Shown one piece after another: positions 1 through 5,203 of a stretch of 5,324 bases of DNA. The translations under genes and the position numbers were made by a program. The stretch is from NCBI GenBank assembly GCA_030448225.1, contig JAUJNJ010000076.1, positions 1 to 5,324 on the forward strand, read 5' to 3'. How positions within the stretch are numbered: position 1 is the first letter of the stretch; every line of letters begins with the position of its first letter. Below the pieces are notes generated by a model, which worked only from the letters and a program-made list of their open reading frames with translations, ran no database searches and had not been told where the DNA came from. The DNA comes from Phycisphaerae bacterium (GTDB lineage: Bacteria; Planctomycetota; Phycisphaerae; Tepidisphaerales; Tepidisphaeraceae).

Positions 1-1
1 C

Positions 2-604
2 TACTACCACGACGTCGGCAAGATCAACAAGGCCGACTACTTCATCGAGAACCAGCAGAGCGGCCGCAACCGCCACATGAACCTGTCGCCGAGCGTGTCG
101 CTGCTGATCATCATCGGGCACGTGAAGGACGGCGTGGAGCTCGCCCGCGAGTACCACCTGCCGGCGAGCCTCATCCCGTTCATCCAGCAGCACCACGGCA
201 CGACGCTCGTCGAGTACTTCTACCACCAGGCCTGCACGCAGAAGGACCGCAAGCCCGACCAGTCGGCCGTCAGCGAGACGCAGTACCGCTACCCCGGGCC
301 CAAGCCGCGGTCGAAGGAGACGGCCATCGTCATGCTGTCCGACGCGGTGGAAAGCGCCTGCCGTGCGATGCCCGAGCCCACGCCGGGCCGGGTCGAGGGC
401 CTCGTACACGACATGGCGATGAAGCGCCTGCTCGACGGGCAGTTCGACGAGTGCGACCTGACGATGCGCGACCTGGAGATCGTCGAGCGGGCCCTGATGA
501 AGACGCTCATGGGCATCTACCACGGCCGGATCGCCTACCCGTCGGTCAGCGCGCCCAGCGTGCCCCTGACCGAGCCGCCGGTGGCGGCCGCGCGGATAGC
601 GTAA
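2..604 (+). CDS. pgpH: 7TM-HD family cyclic-di-AMP phosphodiesterase (PgpH/YqfF), C-terminal part
   Basis: This is the 3' part of a gene that begins before the window; the frame is open from base 2 to the TAA at 602-604, giving 200 codons. It matches the cytoplasmic HD domain of the 7TM-HD (PgpH/YqfF) family, whose studied members hydrolyse c-di-AMP to pApA in a metal-dependent HD site; the missing N-terminus normally carries an extracellular domain and seven membrane helices. Visible signatures, in order, are YYHDVGK (the HD pair at 8-13), the metal-ligand-like His in IIGHVKDGVELARE (119-121), QQHHGTTLVEYFYH (HH at 191-196), RYPGPKPRSKE, MLSDAVESA (Asp at 341-343) and DGQFDECDLTMRDLE, then GIYHGRIAYP and a short Pro/Ala tail. 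All expected HD residues within the visible part are present, so it is probably active. It is followed by ybeY after 96 bp, the usual neighbourhood. A PhoH-like gene is often found upstream, but that lies outside the window. The family assignment is very secure; the c-di-AMP substrate is inferred from studied homologues. Confidence 0.95.
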   Translation, partial: YYHDVGKINKADYFIENQQSGRNRHMNLSPSVSLLIIIGHVKDGVELAREYHLPASLIPFIQQHHGTTLVEYFYHQACTQKDRKPDQSAVSETQYRYPGPKPRSKETAIVMLSDAVESACRAMPEPTPGRVEGLVHDMAMKRLLDGQFDECDLTMRDLEIVERALMKTLMGIYHGRIAYPSVSAPSVPLTEPPVAAARIA

Positions 605-675
605 GCGACCAGTCGCGCCCGCGACGAACCCGCCGCGGGCAGCCCGCGCCTCGCGCGCGGGATACAGCGTAAGCG
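594..675 (+). repeat. Short imperfect direct repeat flanking the pgpH-ybeY gap
   Basis: The ten bases AGCGTAAGCG occur at 598-607, spanning the pgpH stop codon, and again at 666-675. The flanking bases are also similar: GCGCGGATA before the first copy (590-598) and GCGCGGGATAC before the second (655-665). The two copies therefore look like an 18- to 21-bp imperfect direct repeat about 65 bp apart. This could reflect a small tandem duplication of the gene end; in such GC-rich DNA coincidence is possible. Confidence 0.5.
634..661 (+). promoter_or_regulatory. Overlapping GC-rich hairpins between pgpH and ybeY
   Basis: Two perfect stems compete for the bases 643-648. The first pairs 634-639 with 643-648 around a CAG loop. 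The second pairs CCCGCGC (643-649) with GCGCGGG (655-661) around CTCGC. A smaller 5-bp hairpin, GTCGC/GCGAC, lies just before them at 612-625. No T-run follows, so a classical terminator is not indicated. The position in a 96-bp intercistronic gap could suit attenuation or mRNA processing, but this is inference only. Confidence 0.3.
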
Positions 676-700
676 TCCTCGGCTCCCCTACCGTCGTTCC

Positions 701-1312
701 ATGTCCGAACCGAGCGGCCAGCCCGCCCCACGACCGACGTCCGACGCCGCCCTCTCACTTTCGGTGAGCGCCGCGACCGCCGCGCAGCACGCGTTCGTGC
801 CCGCGCTGCGCCGCCGCCTGCGCGCCGCCCACGCGATCCTGTCGCCGGCGCTGATCGACCTGTCGGTCGCGCTCGTGGGCGACAAGCGGATGGGCGGACT
901 TCACGCGCGGTTCATGGGGATCCCCGGGCCGACTGACGTGCTAACCTTCCCGCTCGACGCCGACCGCCGCGGACGCGTGACGGCCGGCGAGGTCGTCGTG
1001 TGTGTGCCGGAGGCGCGGCGGCGGGCGCGGGAACACGGCGTCCCGGTGGAACACGAGTTGCTGCTCTACGCGCTGCACGGGATGTTGCACTTGTGCGGGT
1101 ACGACGATAGAACCGACCGGGCTTACTCGACGATGCACCGCAAGGAAGACGAGATCCTGAGACAACTCGGCGTCGGGCCGGTCTTCGCCTGGGTGCCGGC
1201 CGGGCGGCCCCGCCCCGCCGCGGCGGCCGCCGAGGCACGCCCGTCCGCCGCAGGCCGCTCTACCGGTCGGCGTAGCCGGCGCACGACGGCGGCGACGGGG
1301 GCGCGCCGATGA
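701..1312 (+). CDS. ybeY: YbeY, rRNA maturation endoribonuclease (metal-dependent)
   Basis: The 203-aa product matches YbeY (UPF0054), a single-strand-specific, zinc-binding endoribonuclease involved in 16S rRNA 3'-end maturation and ribosome quality control in the cytoplasm. Family signatures are ARFMGIPGPTDVLTFPLD (residues 69-86; Arg70 aligns with the conserved active-site Arg), GEVVVCVPEARRRARE (97-111) and HGMLHLCGYDD (126-136). The C-terminal MHRKEDEIL helix (145-153) is also typical. His126 and His130 are the first two metal ligands; the third, normally His in GYDH, is Asp136. Aspartate can bind zinc, and I recall GYDD forms in planctomycete homologues, so it may still be active. Residues 163-203 form an Ala/Arg/Pro-rich basic tail beyond the usual ~150-aa core. 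ATG 701 is chosen because it leaves a short non-conserved N-terminus ahead of the core; no clear Shine-Dalgarno precedes it. The stop overlaps the next start (ATGA), suggesting translational coupling. Confidence 0.93.
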   Translation: MSEPSGQPAPRPTSDAALSLSVSAATAAQHAFVPALRRRLRAAHAILSPALIDLSVALVGDKRMGGLHARFMGIPGPTDVLTFPLDADRRGRVTAGEVVVCVPEARRRAREHGVPVEHELLLYALHGMLHLCGYDDRTDRAYSTMHRKEDEILRQLGVGPVFAWVPAGRPRPAAAAAEARPSAAGRSTGRRSRRTTAATGARR

Positions 1313-2619
1313 ATTCCGCGCTCACGGTCATCGCCCTGCTCGGCGTCGCGTCGGCCTCGTTCCTCTTCTCGACGCTCACCTACTCGCTCCGCGACCTGTC
1401 GCGCGTGCGCCTCGGCGAGGCGCTGGAGCGCCGCCGCCGCTCGGCGATGCTCGAGCCGACGATGGACCGCCTCGGCGACCTGATCCTCGTCACCGCCGTC
1501 GGCCGACTGTTCGCCAACTTCTTCATCCTGCTGCTGACGCTACACCTGTTCGACCGCACGGAGTACGGCGGCTGGGTCCGCTACACGCTGGCGGCGCTGG
1601 CGGCGGGCGGCATCTCCCTGATCAGCTCCGTCGCCGTCCCGCACTCGCTGGCCCGCCACGCCGGCGACGCGATCGTCGCCGCGTGCGTGGGGCTGCTCCA
1701 CGGGCTGCGGACGCTGATGCTCCCGCTCGTGAAGCTGATGAACGGGATCGACGAGCTCGTCCGCCGCGCCACCGGCGCGTCCGACGCGGTCGAGTCCGAG
1801 GAGATCGAGCAGGAGATCCTGTCGGCCGTCGAGGAGGGGCAGAAGGAGGGCGTGGTCCACCAGCAGGAACGCACGATGATCGAGTCGGTCATCGGGTTCC
1901 GCGACACGACCGTCGGCCAGATCATGACCGCCCGCCCGGAGATCATCGGCCTGGCGCTGGACGCATCGCTGTCGCAGGTGAAGCAGACGATCGAGCAGAG
2001 CGGGCACTCTCGCGTGCCGGTGTTCGAGGGCACGCTCGACCACATCGCCGGCATCCTGTACGCACGCGACTTGCTGAGCAACCTCGGCGAGCCGCCGGAG
2101 CGGTTCAACATCCGCTCGGCGATCCGCCCGGCCTTCTACGTGCCCGAGAGCAAGCCGGTCGCCGACCTGCTGCACGACTTCCGCCTGCAGAAGGTGCACA
2201 TCGCGATCGTGCTCGACGAGTACGGCGGCACCGCGGGGCTCGTGACGATCGAGGACATCCTGGAGGAACTCGTCGGCGACATCAGCGACGAGCACGAGCC
2301 GATCGAGCCGGCGATGTTCAAGCGGACCGACGACAACGTCGCCGAGGTCGACGCCCGGCTGTACGTCGACGAGTTGAACCGCCTGATGAGCCTGAGCCTC
2401 CCCGAGGACGCCGGCTACGAGACCGTCGGCGGCTTCGTCTCCACCACGCTGGGCCGGATCCCTCCGGTGGGCGCGACGTTCGACCACGCGGGGGTGAAGT
2501 ACACGGTCCTGGAGGCCGAGCCGCAGAAGGTGAACCGCGTGCGGGTGGAAGTGCTGGCGCACGCGGCCCAAATCGGCGGCGCGGCTGCGGCGGCCGAAGC
2601 CGCCACGACCAAGGCCTGA
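1309..2619 (+). CDS. CorC/HlyC-family membrane protein (divergent DUF21, CBS pair, CorC_HlyC domain)
   Basis: The 436-aa product has the layout of the CNNM/CorC/hemolysin-C group. About three to four hydrophobic segments lie at residues 1-24, 56-80, 92-110 and 121-142, followed by an acidic linker ([15 protein letters not shown], 161-176). Next come two CBS motifs (IMTARPEI at 205-212, [10 protein letters not shown] at 231-240, then [16 protein letters not shown] at 303-318) and a C-terminal transporter-associated domain (about 335-417). Studied homologues are Mg2+/Na+ exporters or magnesium-homeostasis factors whose CBS pair binds ATP. The soluble half is very well conserved here. The membrane half is not: the usual SGSExA, GNxxxN and GExxPK signatures read STLTYS (21-26), GRLFAN (65-70) and SVAVPH (107-112). 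Transport activity is therefore doubtful and a regulatory or structural role is possible. The start overlaps the ybeY stop by four bases, and a G-run lies at 1297-1301. Function beyond the family name is inference, so no gene symbol is given. Confidence 0.88.
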   Translation: MNSALTVIALLGVASASFLFSTLTYSLRDLSRVRLGEALERRRRSAMLEPTMDRLGDLILVTAVGRLFANFFILLLTLHLFDRTEYGGWVRYTLAALAAGGISLISSVAVPHSLARHAGDAIVAACVGLLHGLRTLMLPLVKLMNGIDELVRRATGASDAVESEEIEQEILSAVEEGQKEGVVHQQERTMIESVIGFRDTTVGQIMTARPEIIGLALDASLSQVKQTIEQSGHSRVPVFEGTLDHIAGILYARDLLSNLGEPPERFNIRSAIRPAFYVPESKPVADLLHDFRLQKVHIAIVLDEYGGTAGLVTIEDILEELVGDISDEHEPIEPAMFKRTDDNVAEVDARLYVDELNRLMSLSLPEDAGYETVGGFVSTTLGRIPPVGATFDHAGVKYTVLEAEPQKVNRVRVEVLAHAAQIGGAAAAAEAATTKA

Positions 2620-2627
2620 CCCGGCGC

Positions 2628-2646
2628 CGCGGCGGTTCGCGCCGTG
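2628..2646. terminator. Possible bidirectional hairpin between convergent genes
   Basis: The 34-bp gap between the CorC-like stop (2619) and the stop of the opposing gene (2654) contains a 7-bp stem. CGCGGCG (2628-2634) pairs with CGCCGTG (2640-2646), with one G-T wobble, around GTTCG. An alternative perfect 6-bp stem pairs 2622-2627 with 2639-2644. Placement between convergent genes suits a shared terminator, but neither side has a T-run, so this would be a non-classical or weak terminator. Confidence 0.35.
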
Positions 2647-2653
2647 CGACGTC

Positions 2654-4348
2654 TTACTTGACCTTCTTCCCCGGGCCGCTCACTTCCCGCAGTTCGACGC
2701 GGTGGAAGACGACGACCGTCTGATCGGACCCGATGCCGATCCGCTCGGGCGTCGCCAGCGGGTAGGAGCCCGTCGCGCCGGCGTCGAGCAGGCCGGTCGG
2801 GACGTCGAAGAACATCGAGCCGTTCGCGTAGCCGGTGATGCGGTCCTTCCGCACCTTCAACTGCAACCGGAGCCGGTCCCCCATGCGCGGCGCCTTCTGG
2901 ACCCGCTTGTAGGACGGTCCCTCCACCGGCGGATTCGGCTGCACGCCGAGCAGCGTGCCCCACACGCCGAAGACGTGCGTCCCCTCCTTGTTCGAACGCG
3001 GAAGGACGGCCGTCGCGTTGCCCTGCCCTTGCGACAAGGTGAACTCGATCGTCAGGTCGTACTCTTCCGGCGGCTCGTACGCAAAGCCGATCCGCGAGCA
3101 GACCCCGGCGTCCGACTGCACCCCGCCCCGCACGAACTGCCACTTGCCGGCGACGGCGTCGCGCGGGAGCTTCATCATCCGCAGCAGGTTGAGCGTCCGG
3201 CCCTGCGGGACGCCCGCGTCCGGTCCGACCACGGCGAGCCGCTGCTGAACCTTGGCGAGCGTGACGCCCCGCGCGTCCTTCTCCGCCTGCCGGTACCAGT
3301 CGGCCGCGTGCGCCTTGACACGCTCCGCGGTCGCAGCGGGCTCGCGCTTCGCCAGATCCCACCAGCCGTCGGCAATCGCGATACGGGCGGCCAGGTCTTG
3401 CGGGTTTGCCCGCTCCTTCGCGGCCAGCGCCTGTAGCGTGGGGTCGGACCCCTTCGCCAGGTGCGCCAAGCCCTTGGCCCAGTCGCCTACGCCCAGTGCG
3501 TAGAAACGCCCGACCTTGAGGTTCGCCGCCGGGTCGTCCGGGTCCTGCCTGAGCCGATCGAAGACCGCCACGAGCTTCGCATGCTCCCCGCGCAGCCGCC
3601 GGACCTCCGCCGACCGATTGGCCACCGAGGTCGCAAAGGCGGCGTCGTCCGCATGCTTGGCCACCGACTCCGCGGCGGCGGCCGCGCGCGTCGCGCTGTC
3701 GAAATCCCCCACGGCCACCGCGTCACTCACGAGGCCGAGCGCCGCTTCCGCCGTGCCCTTGGCCCGGCCCGCGTCTCTGATCCCCGCGCCGCGGGTGGCG
3801 GTCTGCACGAGCGCGAGCTTCGTCGCCAGCGACTTCACGAGGAACGCTTCGGCCAGCGACTCCGCCGCCTCGACCGCCCGCGCCCCGTCGCCCGCGCTCG
3901 CCGCGAGCGACCCGGCCTCGCGCAGCAGCACGAACCGCTCGACCGGCGCGACGCCCTCCTGCCCCGCCGCCTCGAGGAGTTTGTCGGACAGGGCCACGAG
4001 TTCGTCCGGCTTCCTGCTCGCGTACTCCGCCTCGTAAACGCCCCGGATCGCTTTTTGCGCCGCGGCCTGTCCCTGCTCGGGCGGCACCGGCAGCTTCGCC
4101 CGACGCGCCGGAGCGGACGACGTTGACGATCCGCCGGGCGCGCCCCCCGCGTTTGCCGCGCCGGCGCCACCGCTCGCCCCAGCGGCCCCCGACCCTGTCG
4201 CCCGTGCAGCCGCGCCCTCATCGGCCGGCGGAACCGCCGCCCCCGCCGAACCCGACGTCACCGCGGCCAGCAGTGCGGCCAGCAGCCCCAGACGCACGGC
4301 GACCGGGTGGCTGACGCGGAGCCGGAATCGTGGACGCACCGCTCGCAT
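2654..4348 (-). CDS. Predicted exported planctomycete protein: helical TPR-like region plus LamG/DUF1080-like C-terminus
   Basis: Reading from ATG 4348, the product is 564 aa. The N-terminus has an Arg-rich n-region and a hydrophobic core (GLLAALLAAV, 21-30) ending in SAGAA, a plausible signal peptidase I site near residues 37-38. Residues 44-83 are a Gly/Ala/Ser linker. Residues about 86-375 are Ala-rich helices resembling TPR-like repeats (KLPVPPEQ, DPDDPAANLKVGRFYALGVGDWAKGL, IADGWWDLA). Residues about 384-555 look like a concanavalin-type beta sandwich (GKWQFVRGGVQSDAG, YEPPEEYDLTIEFT, VVVFHRVELREVSG). This layout is common in planctomycete secreted proteins of unknown role; relatives of the C-terminal domain are annotated LamG or DUF1080 (sugar binding or 3-keto-glycoside hydrolysis), and I see no confirmed catalytic set. 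A GTG at 4402 would add 18 residues, but it gives an unusually long n-region; ATG 4348 has AAGG five to eight bases upstream. It is a single gene on its strand, convergent with the CorC-like gene. A role in polysaccharide binding at the cell surface is only a guess. Confidence 0.88.
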   Translation of the reverse strand: MRAVRPRFRLRVSHPVAVRLGLLAALLAAVTSGSAGAAVPPADEGAAARATGSGAAGASGGAGAANAGGAPGGSSTSSAPARRAKLPVPPEQGQAAAQKAIRGVYEAEYASRKPDELVALSDKLLEAAGQEGVAPVERFVLLREAGSLAASAGDGARAVEAAESLAEAFLVKSLATKLALVQTATRGAGIRDAGRAKGTAEAALGLVSDAVAVGDFDSATRAAAAAESVAKHADDAAFATSVANRSAEVRRLRGEHAKLVAVFDRLRQDPDDPAANLKVGRFYALGVGDWAKGLAHLAKGSDPTLQALAAKERANPQDLAARIAIADGWWDLAKREPAATAERVKAHAADWYRQAEKDARGVTLAKVQQRLAVVGPDAGVPQGRTLNLLRMMKLPRDAVAGKWQFVRGGVQSDAGVCSRIGFAYEPPEEYDLTIEFTLSQGQGNATAVLPRSNKEGTHVFGVWGTLLGVQPNPPVEGPSYKRVQKAPRMGDRLRLQLKVRKDRITGYANGSMFFDVPTGLLDAGATGSYPLATPERIGIGSDQTVVVFHRVELREVSGPGKKVK

Positions 4349-4372
4349 TCGACCTTGACCTTTCCCCGTTGA

Positions 4373-4393
4373 CCGGCCGGCCCCCGCGGCCGG
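4373..4393 (-). promoter_or_regulatory. Leader hairpin upstream of the exported-protein gene
   Basis: A perfect 7-bp stem (4373-4379 with 4387-4393) around a 7-base loop lies 25-45 bases upstream of ATG 4348 on the minus strand. If translation starts at 4348 it would be in the 5' leader; if it starts at GTG 4402 it would be coding. No regulator can be named from the sequence. Confidence 0.25.
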
Positions 4394-4567
4394 CGGCGTC
4401 ACTCGCCCCCCGACCGGCGACCTCTGGCGCGCCCGTCACCTGTCGGGCGAACCTGAAGCTTAGGGGGCGATACGGGACCCCGAAAGGATATCCGCAAACA
4501 ACGCACGGCACCAAGGCGAGAGACGGCGCGAACGCCGGTTCTCCCTCCTCAATCGGGACGACCGGCC

Positions 4568-4625
4568 CGTGCGGGGGGTCGCGTACGGGCGTCGTGTCGT
4601 GCACGCCCGACGGCGGTCCCGCACG
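4568..4625. repeat. Nested inverted repeats (8-bp outer, 7-bp inner)
   Basis: CGTGCGGG (4568-4575) is perfectly complementary to CCCGCACG (4618-4625), and a G-T pair (4576/4617) can extend it inward. Enclosed is a second stem, CGGGCGT (4586-4592) with ACGCCCG (4603-4609), with a ten-base loop. Together they could fold as a two-helix element in RNA from either strand. High GC raises the chance of coincidence, so this is a structure candidate and not a called RNA. Confidence 0.4.
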
Positions 4626-4633
4626 AGACTCCG

Positions 4634-4683
4634 CGCGCCGCCGATCGACGTCAGGCGGCGCGGCGGCCTTCCCGCCGCGCCGC
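4634..4683. repeat. Three-arm inverted repeat with mutually exclusive stems
   Basis: Arm A is CGCGCCGCC (4634-4642), arm B spans 4654-4666 and arm C is 4672-4683. A pairs perfectly with 4654-4662 (9 bp, 11-base loop). GCGGCGCGGCGG (4655-4666) pairs perfectly with CCGCCGCGCCGC (4672-4683; 12 bp, CCTTC loop). Since B is shared, only one stem can form at a time. No T-run follows the 12-bp stem on either strand, so a standard intrinsic terminator is not supported. It is the strongest hairpin in the window. Confidence 0.6.
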
Positions 4684-4837
4684 GCGACGACGATCGTTCG
4701 TCCGTCCGCCCGACCCCGGTGGGACCGCTGTCGCGCGTCGGCACCGCCGCCACCGTCGCTGCGTGGCGTAGCCGTCACCCCGGTGCCCGCCCCTGCCGCC
4801 GCCGAGCCGACCGGCGTGGTGCCGTCCGCGCGGACCG

Positions 4838-4866
4838 TTGAGCCGAACGCCGCCGCACCCTATAGT
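4838..4866 (+). promoter_or_regulatory. Sigma-70-like promoter for tRNA-Lys
   Basis: TTGAGC (4838-4843) and TATAGT (4861-4866) match the -35 (4 of 6) and -10 (5 of 6) consensus with an ideal 17-bp spacer. Transcription would start near 4873, about 33 bases before the mature tRNA 5' end, a normal precursor leader length. The TATAGT stands out in otherwise very GC-rich surroundings. Confidence 0.72.
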
Positions 4867-4905
4867 CTCACGCCGCCCGCGGCCCGCCACCCGCCGCGGC
4901 CGCCC

Positions 4906-4978
<73 letters not shown>

Positions 4979-5059
4979 TTGTCGACAACCGTAACCGAAC
5001 GCTTCACTTGCCGTACCTGCCGGCGTGCGGCAGTGCGGTCCGAGGATCCAGCGTCGGAT

Positions 5060-5075
5060 CGGTCCATACCGTTTT
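5060..5075 (+). terminator. Weak terminator-like hairpin downstream of tRNA-Lys
   Basis: CGGT (5060-5063) pairs with ACCG (5068-5071) around CCAT and is followed directly by TTTT (5072-5075). The stem is only four base pairs, so it may be insufficient alone. A stronger T-less hairpin, CTGCCG/CGGCAG (5017-5022 with 5028-5033), lies between it and the tRNA. One of these probably defines the 3' end of the tRNA precursor. Confidence 0.3.
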
Positions 5076-5096
5076 GGTCCTCTGACTCGCAGGACC
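5076..5096. repeat. Inverted repeat just before the integrase-like start
   Basis: GGTCCT (5076-5081) and AGGACC (5091-5096) form a perfect 6-bp inverted repeat with a nine-base loop, ending five bases before ATG 5102. GGTCC also occurs at 5037-5041 and 5061-5065. The set could be recombinase or regulator contact sites or a translation-masking hairpin; nothing in the sequence decides this. Confidence 0.3.
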
Positions 5097-5101
5097 GCGC
5101 T

Positions 5102-5203
5102 ATGCCGCGCCTCGTCAACCACACTCCGTCCTACCGCCTGCACCGCGCCTCCGGCCATGCCGTCGTCACCCTCAGCGGTGAGGACGTCTACCTCTCCGTG
5201 TGA
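5102..5203 (+). pseudogene. Truncated tyrosine-recombinase (integrase) N-terminus
   Basis: The 33-codon frame begins MPRLVNHTPSYRLHRASG and continues AVVTLSGEDVYLSV before TGA. From memory, many planctomycete phage-type integrases start with this pattern (M-P/A-R ... PaYRlHkaSGqAvVTLsGrDyYLG), which is the beginning of the arm-type DNA-binding domain; full-length members run to several hundred residues with an R..H-x-x-R..Y catalytic domain. Nothing of the core-binding or catalytic domain follows within the 121 bp left in the window, so the gene appears truncated. It lies 123 bp downstream of tRNA-Lys in the same orientation, as expected for the integrase-proximal end of an integrated element. 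The alternatives are a sequence that resumes beyond an insertion past the window edge, or a small peptide kept for its own sake. No strong ribosome-binding site is seen. The resemblance is strong but is recalled, not searched. Confidence 0.6.

Larger units (their letters stand above)
4349..4837. other. Long non-coding interval with clustered inverted repeats
   Basis: I see no convincing gene in this stretch; open frames through it are Arg/Pro-rich and characteristic of GC-rich noncoding DNA. It probably contains the minus-strand promoter of the exported-protein gene; the relatively AT-richer part near 4455-4510 is the likeliest place, but no clear -35/-10 pair stands out. An 8-base palindrome, GGATATCC, lies at 4486-4493. 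The right half, 4568-4683, carries four stem arms described separately. The interval separates the minus-strand gene from the plus-strand tRNA, so leaders for both directions could overlap here. Confidence 0.6.

Noticed and set aside
1540..2571. Long open frame of 343 codons antisense to the CorC-like gene
   Set aside because: It is rich in Arg, His, Val and Leu with no recognisable motifs, and it lies opposite a clearly conserved protein. Long antisense frames are expected at this GC content.
1683..2723. 346-codon plus-strand frame overlapping the CorC-like gene and the following gap
   Set aside because: It is dominated by Arg, Gly, Ala and Pro, typical of an out-of-frame reading of GC-rich codons, and it runs over both the stop of the real gene and the end of the opposing gene.
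4349..4402. GTG start at 4402 for the exported protein
   Set aside because: It would add 18 residues before an already basic signal-peptide n-region. ATG 4348 gives a normal signal peptide and has a weak AAGG upstream. It cannot be excluded, because a G-run precedes the GTG.
4453..4486. Minus-strand promoter for the exported-protein gene near TTTCGG/TAAGCT or TTGCGG/TATCGC
   Set aside because: The hexamers match consensus poorly or have unfavourable spacing, so no promoter was called.
4568..4683. CRISPR array or tandem repeats
   Set aside because: The repeats are inverted arms of different sequence. There is no regular direct repeat with unique spacers.
4218..4778. Minus-strand frame with a CxxC-like PCVVCGYPFGVPYRPL stretch
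   Set aside because: A single CVVC pair without a second pair does not make a zinc ribbon, and the rest is Arg/Gly/Pro-rich. It also overlaps the start of the exported-protein gene in another frame.
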